64,000 bases of DNA from Rhizobium phaseoli. Its GTDB lineage: Bacteria > Pseudomonadota > Alphaproteobacteria > Rhizobiales > Rhizobiaceae. The notes under the pieces were generated by a model. It saw nothing but the letters and a program-made list of their open reading frames with translations. It did no database searches and had not been told where the DNA came from. The first letter of the stretch is position 1, and each line of letters opens with the position of its first letter. Where the stretch lies: NCBI RefSeq assembly GCF_003985125.1, contig NZ_ML133568.1:62001-126000 (forward strand), written 5' to 3'. Made by a program: the position numbers and the translations under genes. Below, piece by piece: positions 46,516 to 52,898 of the stretch.

Positions 46516-46974
46516 ATGCGCAGGAGAAGCTTCATTGCAGTGGTAGCGTCCGCCCTGGCGTTTCCTGGCCGAGGGGCCCTCGCCGTTATGACGAGGATGA
46601 CAGTCTACAGGGATCCCGCTTGCGGCTGCTGCCATGAATGGTCGAAGGCGATGGCCGCTGCGGGATTTTCCGTCGATGCCCGGGACACCGACGACCTCGC
46701 CGCGATCAAGGCGCGCTTCGGCGTGCCCGCCGATTTGGAGGGCTGCCACACCGCCGTCATCGAAGAATACTACCTCGAGGGACACGTGCCGCTCGCATCC
46801 GTCTAGCAACTGCTGCAGGAGCGGCCGCCGCTCCGCGGGCTGGCTGTGCCGGGCATGCCGTCCGGTTCGTTGGGAATGGGTGAAGACTGGCGGGCGCCCT
46901 ATGATGTCTATGCGATCCCCTCAGGGGACGAAGCACCCTACGTGTTCGCGGAGGTCCGTCCCGGGAAAGGCTGA
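46516..46974 (+). pseudogene. DUF411 metal-binding protein interrupted by one in-frame amber codon
   Basis: A frame of 152 codons broken only by TAG at 46804. Before it: a Tat/Sec-like leader (MRRRSFIAVVASALA), then YRDPACGCCHEW (C36, C38, C39) and EGCHTAVIEEYYLEGHVPLASV. After it, in the same frame, QLLQERPPLRGLAVPGMPSG continues exactly as the DUF411 C-terminus, to TGA at 46972. So a single base change truncates the protein at 96 residues. It may be a recent null, a suppressed codon or a sequencing error. AAGGAG precedes ATG 46516. It ends the copper operon that starts upstream with the lipoprotein. Confidence 0.85.
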
Positions 46975-47001
46975 TGCGGCATTCGTCAACCGGTCGGCCA
47001 G

Positions 47002-47370
47002 TCAGGAAACCGGCGCTTTGCAGAGCGCGGCCCAGAGATCGTGCTTCCAGTCCGCGCCCGGCAGCGCCGACAGGTCGATCGGGTAGTCGGCGGAATTGAT
47101 CCTGACCATGGCGGGGGAAACGCAACGCACGCTTGCCTGGTGTCTCCCGGCGTCCCGATAGAGCACACTCCCGCCATTATCGAGTTCCGATAGCGCAATG
47201 ACGACGTCGAAATCAAAAGCCGGGTCGCGAGCGGGACCGCCGGTCGCCAGACTGAGGCTGATCGACCGGTTGCTGCCGACCGAAGACGTATGGAAGACCG
47301 AAAGCTCGGAGGCAGACGAGATCGAGGCGGACTGCACGAACAGGATCAGAGTCAGAAGGACGCGACGCAC
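47002..47370 (-). CDS. Secreted protein of unknown function
   Basis: A 122-residue protein with a signal peptide (MRRVLLTLILFVQSASISSA). The mature part has a single likely disulfide (RCVS and ALCKA cysteines) and alternates polar and hydrophobic residues as in a small beta-rich domain. No family recognised. It is convergent with the DUF411 gene and upstream, on its own strand, is the EF-hand gene; the two could be separate units since 94 bases lie between them. Confidence 0.55.
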   Translation of the reverse strand: MRRVLLTLILFVQSASISSASELSVFHTSSVGSNRSISLSLATGGPARDPAFDFDVVIALSELDNGGSVLYRDAGRHQASVRCVSPAMVRINSADYPIDLSALPGADWKHDLWAALCKAPVS

Positions 47371-47464
47371 TTAACCCTCCCGCGGTGAATGCCTAGCATC
47401 CTATCATATCCTCTGAGGCTCCGCGACCATCCCCGGAGCCCCGCCCCCCGATACGTCTGGTTGG

Positions 47465-47893
47465 CTAGGGCCGCCAGAACGCCTGCATTTCCTCAGTCGT
47501 GACCTTTCCATCCTTGTTGGCATCCACGCTGTCGAAAATCCGCTTGTGAACCGCCGTCACCTCCTCGAAAGACAAGGCACCGTCCCCATCGGTATCTGCC
47601 ACGGCGAACATGATCTTCATCATAGACCCACGCATGCCCATCATCGGCATGCCACCCATCATGCCGGATCGCATCATCATGCCCTGCCCCATCATTCCGC
47701 CGGGCATCATGTCGGAGCCGGGCATTGCTCCCTGGCTTCCGGTCATTCCTTTCATGTCGGAAGGCGAGGCAGCCTGTGGCGAGCTTTCGGGATGATGCGG
47801 ATCCGCTCCACTGGCCTGAGCAAAGCTCGGACCTGCCCCGCCCACGATAATGGCTCCGGCCAGCAGGACAGCGTTGATAATTGTCATTCTCAT
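47465..47893 (-). CDS. Periplasmic Met-rich EF-hand protein
   Basis: A 142-residue protein: signal peptide (cut after SFA, residue 25), a methionine- and glycine-rich segment (about 47-92, more than 15 Met, likely copper-binding), then two EF-hands, D100-E111 (DTDGDGALSFEE) and D124-E135 (DANKDGKVTTEE), both with full calcium ligands. A combination of Cu(I)-type Met motifs and calcium sites is uncommon. GGAG precedes ATG 47893. It is the probable second gene after DUF5676 on this strand, 153 bases downstream. Confidence 0.82.
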   Translation of the reverse strand: MRMTIINAVLLAGAIIVGGAGPSFAQASGADPHHPESSPQAASPSDMKGMTGSQGAMPGSDMMPGGMMGQGMMMRSGMMGGMPMMGMRGSMMKIMFAVADTDGDGALSFEEVTAVHKRIFDSVDANKDGKVTTEEMQAFWRP

Positions 47894-48046
47894 ATACCTT
47901 CTCCTTTGGCTGTTCGCAGTCCAACGCTGCGGCCTGACGGCAGCGGGACGACTTCGAATTTAAATGCTTCGGGTCCGCGCCGCCGGACCGGGCTGATCGA
48001 CAGTGACCATCGCCTGGGCGACGGAAGCCGAAGGCGGCGTGGCCCA

Positions 48047-48352
48047 TCAGCCGAAACGGCGGCTGACGACGTTGAAAATGGTTCCGAGCAATGCGCCCGC
48101 ATAGCCCCCGAAGATGAGGCTTTGAGCCGTGCCGAGCACCACGCTCCAAAGGTCGAAGCCGGTAAGCCCGAGGTAGAACTGCAGCCACGGCCTATGGAGC
48201 CCCCATTCGGGGGCGACGAAGCCGAGAGCCATGCAAAGCAGGAACGATACAGCTGTAAAAATCGCTACCGTCGCGCCGAGAACCGGAACGGAAACTTGCG
48301 CCGGCGTCGCGGTCGACGCAGCGGAACGGGTCTGGAAGATTGTGTTCGCCAT
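48047..48352 (-). CDS. DUF5676-type membrane protein
   Basis: A 101-residue protein with two membrane helices (about 22-44 and 65-95) separated by a loop with EWGLHRPWLQFYLGLTGF. This HRxWLQ signature and size fit DUF5676, a family often found with copper efflux genes but of unknown function. GGAG precedes ATG 48352; the upstream ATG 48391 adds a non-coding-looking leader. An FNR/FixK-type box lies 74 bases upstream. Confidence 0.75.
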   Translation of the reverse strand: MANTIFQTRSAASTATPAQVSVPVLGATVAIFTAVSFLLCMALGFVAPEWGLHRPWLQFYLGLTGFDLWSVVLGTAQSLIFGGYAGALLGTIFNVVSRRFG

Positions 48353-48425
48353 CGTGGTTCTCCTTCGGAGTTGTTGGTGCCGCAAGACCACAAATCGACC
48401 GTATGCTTATCCTTTCGCGATGACC

Positions 48426-48439
48426 TTGATCCAGGTCAA
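48426..48439. promoter_or_regulatory. FNR/FixK-type binding site
   Basis: TTGATCCAGGTCAA fits TTGAy-N4-rTCAA at all fixed positions. It is 74 bases upstream of the DUF5676 ATG on the minus strand, suitable for a class II activator site centred near -41. On the other side the nearest gene is convergent, so DUF5676 (and possibly the EF-hand gene) is the target. Confidence 0.7.
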
Positions 48440-48582
48440 GAACCGCGCATGTCTCGTCGAGGCAGCACACCAGGTTTCCCGAACTCGCCGCGAAATTGCT
48501 CGACGTGAACCATGGCGAGTTTTGCCGCTGGACCGAGTCACCAATTCTCAGGGAGGCACTTGCGCGATTTGCGAAAGCTGGC

Positions 48583-49398
48583 CTATCGGCCCACCGGTTT
48601 CAGGTCGACCAGCGCCTTGATCGGCAAATGATCCGAGGCAATACGCGCCAGCGGCGTATCATGCGCTTCCACTTCGGTGATGATCCCCTTGCGGTTGGCG
48701 ATGATGCGGTCGAGCGCCAGAAGCGGCAGGCCGGCGGGGAAACTCGGGACGGCGGGCGGCAGCTCTCCGAAGGCGGATTGGAAAGTATTGAGCGACGAGC
48801 GGTCGCCGAGGCGCCACTCGTTGAGGTCGCCGAGCAGGATTGTCGGCATCTCGTGGCGGTCCTTTATCAGTTCCACCAAAGTGCGAGCCTGCTGGGCTCT
48901 ATTGTGCCGCAACAGGCCGAAATGCGCGGCGATGATGCGCAGCACGCCGCCCTCTTCAAGTTCGATCTCGGCGACGAGGGCGCCGCGCGGCTCCAGCCCC
49001 GGCAGCCTGATCTGATGCACGTCATGCACCAGGCCCTTCTTGAACAGCACGACATTGCCGTGCCAGCCATGCGCCTTGGTCATGCCGGCGACCGGCACCG
49101 GGATCAGTCCCGTCTCCCGCTCCAGCCGGCCGAGGTCGAGAATGCCGGTGCGCTCGCCGAAGCGCGTATCGGCCTCCTGCAGTGCGATCACGTCGGCGCC
49201 GATTTCATGGATCACCCGGCTGGTGCGCTCCGGGTCGAAGCGCCGGTCGGTGCCGACGCATTTGTGCACATTGTAGGAAGCGATCAGCGTTCCGATGCTG
49301 CGCGGCCTTGCCTCCAACTGGGCCGCGTCGAGCCGCTTCTTCCGGCTCCTGATCGAGGCGAGAATGCTGGCGGGAAGGCTGTCTTTTTTGGCGTGCAT
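48583..49398 (-). CDS. Endonuclease/exonuclease/phosphatase-family hydrolase
   Basis: A 271-residue EEP-fold protein. Active-site landmarks: N in IASYNVHKCVG, E in IALQEAD, H-G in HGWHGNVVLF, D-x-N in LLGDLNEW, and the final SDHLPI. It may act on DNA or on a phospholipid head group; the family includes both. The gene lies 94 bases downstream of the cardiolipin synthase-like gene on the same strand, which favours a membrane-lipid role, but this is inference. The basic N-terminal 30 residues are not a clear signal peptide. Confidence 0.84.
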   Translation of the reverse strand: MHAKKDSLPASILASIRSRKKRLDAAQLEARPRSIGTLIASYNVHKCVGTDRRFDPERTSRVIHEIGADVIALQEADTRFGERTGILDLGRLERETGLIPVPVAGMTKAHGWHGNVVLFKKGLVHDVHQIRLPGLEPRGALVAEIELEEGGVLRIIAAHFGLLRHNRAQQARTLVELIKDRHEMPTILLGDLNEWRLGDRSSLNTFQSAFGELPPAVPSFPAGLPLLALDRIIANRKGIITEVEAHDTPLARIASDHLPIKALVDLKPVGR

Positions 49399-49492
49399 CG
49401 GAACAGCGCACTGGTTCGGTTGATCAAAAGGGCTTTACCCGGCAGTATAGGCGGGCAAGCCGAACTTGCCATGTCCGGGGATAAAAAATCGT

Positions 49493-50956
49493 TCAAAGAT
49501 AGGGCGACCCCAACCAGAGCACCTTCTCGAGCAGCCGCACCGGAAAGGGCCGCGCGCGCAAGCCCTCCAGCGTCACCAGCGTTGCCGATTTCAGGGTTTC
49601 GTCGAGATGCTCGTCGATCTCGGCGGCAAAGCCCTCGTTCAGCACTTCGAGATCAACCTCGAAATTCAGCCTGAGCGAGCGCGGATCGAGATTGGAAGAG
49701 CCGACATAGGCCCAGGTGCCGTCGATCGTCAGCAGCTTCGAGTGGCTGAAGCTGCCGGTCGATCGCCAGATGCGGCAATAATTCTTGAGGATCTGATCGA
49801 ATTGCGCCGTCATCGCCCGGTCGACCAGCATGAGGTTGTTGACGTCAGGTACGATGATATCGACTTCGACGCCGCGGCGCGCCGCCGTCACCAGGGCGCT
49901 GATCAGTTCGCGGTCCGGCAGGAAATAGGGCGACATGATGCGGATCGATTGACGCGCGACGGAAAAGGCGCCCATCAGCATCTTGTGGTTGGTTTCGACG
50001 CTGCGATCCGGCCCGGAAGCGACGACGCGCATCAGGATGGGATCGCCGGGGTTGCGCTGCGGCGGTTCGATGCGCCAGGCTTCGCCGTTCAACAGCTCCC
50101 CAGTGGTGAAGCGCCAGTCTTCGGCGGCAAGGTCGAAGAGGTCGGCGACGACAGGGCCGGTGACGCTGAAATGCGTATCATGGGCGAAGCTCTCGCCCGT
50201 CTCCTGCTCGCTGAAGCCCGCCCGGATATTCATGCCGCCCGTCAGCGCAATACGGCCGTCAACGATCAGTATCTTCCTGTGGGTGCGCAGATTGGCATAG
50301 GGCAGCCGCAAGCCCATGATGACGTTGCCGTTGAAGACGGCAACGGTGACGCCGCCCTCCTTGAGATGGCCGAGAATGCTCGGCACCGAATAACGCGCCC
50401 CGACGGCATCGATCAGCACTCGCACCGCAACGCCGCGCTTGACCGCCGAAATCAGCGCGTCGGCGATGCGAAGACCGATGGCGTCGCGATCGAAAATATA
50501 GGTTTCGAGCAAGATGCTGCGGTTCGCCTCGTCGATGGCGGTCTTCATCGCCGCATAGGCCTCGTCGCCAGTCTCGAGCATGTCGATCGCATTGCCCGAG
50601 GTCAGCGGGTTGCGGGTCACCCGGTCGCCCAGCGTCTGCAGCGCCGCAAAGCGGCGGCCGAACTGGCTGATGACCGTCTCGGCCTCGGCGTCGAAGGTCT
50701 CCAGCTCGTCGGTGCCGGGCGCAAGCAGCAGCGCGTCGCGGCGAATGCTCAGCGATTTGCGGCGGATGCGGTTGATGCCGGCAATCGCATAGAGCACCGC
50801 GCCGACGATCGGCGACAGAATGATGACGCCGACCCAGCCGATCGCGGCGCGTACCTCCTCCTTGGTCATGGCGGCATGGATCGCCGCCGCGGCTCCCATG
50901 GCGATCGAAACGACAAAGAGGATATGCGGCCAGTAGGTCGACAGGAGATAAAACAT
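49493..50956 (-). CDS. cls: Cardiolipin synthase-like phospholipase D-family protein
   Basis: A 487-residue enzyme. Two N-terminal membrane helices (about 5-25 and 35-58, with the cardiolipin-synthase-like GWVGVIILSPIVGAVLYAI) are followed by two HKD catalytic motifs: THRKILIVDGRIALTGG and SHSKLLTIDGTWAYVGSSN. Bacterial cardiolipin synthases join two phosphatidylglycerols. I chose ATG 50956 (MFYLLSTYW); a TTG 12 codons upstream is possible. It is divergent from udgX. Confidence 0.88.
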   Translation of the reverse strand: MFYLLSTYWPHILFVVSIAMGAAAAIHAAMTKEEVRAAIGWVGVIILSPIVGAVLYAIAGINRIRRKSLSIRRDALLLAPGTDELETFDAEAETVISQFGRRFAALQTLGDRVTRNPLTSGNAIDMLETGDEAYAAMKTAIDEANRSILLETYIFDRDAIGLRIADALISAVKRGVAVRVLIDAVGARYSVPSILGHLKEGGVTVAVFNGNVIMGLRLPYANLRTHRKILIVDGRIALTGGMNIRAGFSEQETGESFAHDTHFSVTGPVVADLFDLAAEDWRFTTGELLNGEAWRIEPPQRNPGDPILMRVVASGPDRSVETNHKMLMGAFSVARQSIRIMSPYFLPDRELISALVTAARRGVEVDIIVPDVNNLMLVDRAMTAQFDQILKNYCRIWRSTGSFSHSKLLTIDGTWAYVGSSNLDPRSLRLNFEVDLEVLNEGFAAEIDEHLDETLKSATLVTLEGLRARPFPVRLLEKVLWLGSPYL

Positions 50957-51112
50957 CGCTGGCCAATATAACCGCGAAATGGTGACGTTCAATTGTGCCC
51001 GCTCGCTCCCATGACGGGAATTTTTTCACCGCAACTGTCAGCGTCGCCGGCTCGACCGCGGGAACAATCCCGGTGGTGAGTGATTGATCCAGAAGAGATG
51101 AGGATCGCGATC

Positions 51113-51754
51113 ATGAACGTCGCCGCAAACGTCGGCCCCGCCTTGACCCTCGACGTCGCGGATGCCGAAAGCATTGCCGACCTCCGACGTCAGGCCGAAG
51201 GCTGCACCCGCTGCGATCTCTACAGAAATGCCACGCAGATCGTCTTCGGCGAAGGCCCTGACAAGGCCGAGGTCGCCCTTGTCGGCGAGCAGCCGGGCGA
51301 CCGCGAGGATATCACCGGCAGGCCTTTTGTCGGTCCGGCCGGCCATCTGCTTGACCAATGTCTCGAAGAAGCCGGTCTCGACCGCCAGCGCTGCTATGTC
51401 ACCAATGCCGTCAAGCACTTCAAGTTCACGCCGCGCGGCAAGCGGCGGCTGCATGCAAAACCCAATGCCGGCGAAATTCGGCGTTGCGCCTGGTGGCTCG
51501 GGGCGGAACTCAACATCCTGCAGCCGAAACTCGTCGTGGCGCTGGGCGCAACTGCGCTTTACGCGCTGCTCGGACCGAAAGTGAAACTGACGCCGGAACG
51601 CGGCCATATCCTGCAGCCGACAAACCGTCCGCCCGTTCTGGTCACCATTCATCCCTCCTATCTGCTGCGCATCCGCGACGAGGCCGAGCGGCACCGGCAG
51701 CGCCGCCAGTTCGTCTCAGATCTGCACAAGGCGGCGGAATTTCAACTGAGATGA
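51113..51754 (+). CDS. udgX: UdgX, uracil-DNA glycosylase-superfamily protein
   Basis: A 213-residue member of the UDG superfamily. It has the UdgX signature GEQPGDREDITGRPFVGPAG (58-77) and the special loop KRRLH (110-114), whose His (H114) corresponds to the residue by which mycobacterial UdgX becomes covalently attached to uracil-containing DNA. The C-terminal HPSYLLR (180-186) is also intact. The CxxC at 31-34 probably binds an iron-sulfur cluster. ATG 51113 follows GAGG; GTG 51080 and ATG 51098 are alternatives. Confidence 0.9.
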   Translation: MNVAANVGPALTLDVADAESIADLRRQAEGCTRCDLYRNATQIVFGEGPDKAEVALVGEQPGDREDITGRPFVGPAGHLLDQCLEEAGLDRQRCYVTNAVKHFKFTPRGKRRLHAKPNAGEIRRCAWWLGAELNILQPKLVVALGATALYALLGPKVKLTPERGHILQPTNRPPVLVTIHPSYLLRIRDEAERHRQRRQFVSDLHKAAEFQLR

Positions 51755-51838
51755 ACGTGGATTCTCAACCCTGATATGCTGCGATGCGAAATATTTAGGG
51801 TTGCAGCTCGATTTCGCTTGAAACGGCGGCGCTCCTCT

Positions 51839-51863
51839 GGAACCATCCCGGCAGTATCGCGTT
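51839..51863 (+). promoter_or_regulatory. EcfG (RpoE2)-type stress promoter of the DUF2934 gene
   Basis: GGAAC (51839-51843), 16 bases, CGTT (51860-51863), 34 bases before the ATG. An exact consensus match in the right place. Confidence 0.75.
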
Positions 51864-51897
51864 CGAACGACGGCATTCATGTGACTGGAGATCAGCG

Positions 51898-52173
51898 ATG
51901 GCAGAAACTCGGGAAGAGTGGATCAAGAAACGTGCATACGCCCTCTGGGAAGAAGAGGGCTATCCGACAGGGCGAGATTCCATTCATTGGGAACAGGCAC
52001 GGCACGAGCGCGAAACGCTCGACGGCTCTGCTGCCTCTTCCAACGGCAAGGAAGCCAAGCCCAAGGCCAAGCGCACTGTGACGGCCACGAAGCGTGCTGC
52101 AACCGGCGCCAAGACGAACGGCGTCGACACACCAGCGTCCAAACGGACTGCGAGCCGCAAAACGGCGTCCTGA
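51898..52173 (+). CDS. DUF2934-domain protein with basic tail
   Basis: A 91-residue protein. Residues 1-40 are the DUF2934 domain (REEWIKKRAYALWEEEGYPTGRDSIHWEQA), and residues 48-91 are a Lys/Ala/Thr-rich basic tail resembling histone-like or DNA-binding extensions. Function is not established. GGAG precedes the ATG. It has its own promoter of the stress type and a strong terminator, so it is a single-gene unit. Confidence 0.85.
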   Translation: MAETREEWIKKRAYALWEEEGYPTGRDSIHWEQARHERETLDGSAASSNGKEAKPKAKRTVTATKRAATGAKTNGVDTPASKRTASRKTAS

Positions 52174-52201
52174 ACACTGGCATACCGAACATTGCAATCG
52201 A

Positions 52202-52236
52202 AAGGGCGTCGTCGCGACGCCCTTCGGGCTTTCTTT
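52202..52236 (+). terminator. Rho-independent terminator after the DUF2934 gene
   Basis: AAGGGCGTCG, 3-base loop, CGACGCCCTT, then CGGGCTTTCTTT. It lies 28 bases after the stop codon. The remaining part of 52174-52501 holds no clear gene. Confidence 0.85.
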
Positions 52237-52368
52237 GTCATACGCCTGAATTAGTTGTGGTTTATGAAGGTTCGGAGGTGGGCTTTTCCATGCGGGGGTG
52301 AACAGAAGCCGGATGACGCTGCAAGCTTTGAGGCTTCCCAAAAAGGTTGATCCCTCGCCCGATCGCCG

Positions 52369-52393
52369 GGAACAAGTCCTGGCCGCGACTGTT
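52369..52393 (+). promoter_or_regulatory. Weak EcfG-like promoter match
   Basis: GGAAC, 16 bases, TGTT. It fits the minimal GGAAC-N17-GTT pattern and lies about 108 bases upstream of the 57-residue membrane protein gene. The distance is longer than for the other sites, so support is weak. Confidence 0.3.
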
Positions 52394-52501
52394 TATGGCA
52401 AAACCGGGGAAAGCGCCATGAACGGCGGTCTGACCGAGATGCACCCTGTTGCCCTTTTCACAGGCGGCCGCGCCTTGACCGTGGCCATGTGAGGCATGGA
52501 G

Positions 52502-52675
52502 ATGTCACTTCTGCTCGTCGCCGCGGTGCTCTATCTCGGTCTTGCCCTTGGGTTGATCCTTGTCGTCGACAGGCTCGTCGGACTGGTTTTTCGCGATCCC
52601 CGCAGACCGCTGCAACTGCCCTCCTTCGACATTGGCCGCGCCCTCGCAGCGTCGCAAAAATTCTATCGAAAATAA
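52502..52675 (+). CDS. 57-residue single-helix membrane protein
   Basis: A short gene, ATG 52502 to TAA 52675. Residues 3-30 form one transmembrane helix (LLLVAAVLYLGLALGLILVV), followed by a basic cytoplasmic tail (RDPRRPLQLP... ending KFYRK). GAGG precedes it at usable spacing; an ATG two codons upstream is an alternative. Codon use looks genuine. No family recognised. It lies 223 bases upstream of the hybrid kinase. Confidence 0.5.
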   Translation: MSLLLVAAVLYLGLALGLILVVDRLVGLVFRDPRRPLQLPSFDIGRALAASQKFYRK

Positions 52676-52898
52676 CCGCTCGAAAGCGACCTGCATCGTC
52701 CGTGCAAAAGCTTGAACGCACTGTGATTAATGATATTTCGACAGCGCCCTTTCCCTGCCCTCGCAAGCCGCTATCTTGACGGTTGGATGAAGCTGAACCC
52801 CTGCAGCCGTGCCTCTTTCAGAAGGGCAAGGGAGGCTGCAGGCCTTTGAATTGCCGCCGCTCACACCGGCGCGGCGGGCGACAGGAAAGCGTTTTTGC

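Noticed and set aside
46804..46806. Amber codon as a programmed pyrrolysine site
   Set aside because: No reason to expect pyrrolysine in this lineage, and DUF411 does not need it. A simple mutation is more economical.
51071..51095. GGAAC upstream of udgX
   Set aside because: No GTT follows at 16-17 bases (the sequence is GATT), so it does not meet the EcfG pattern.
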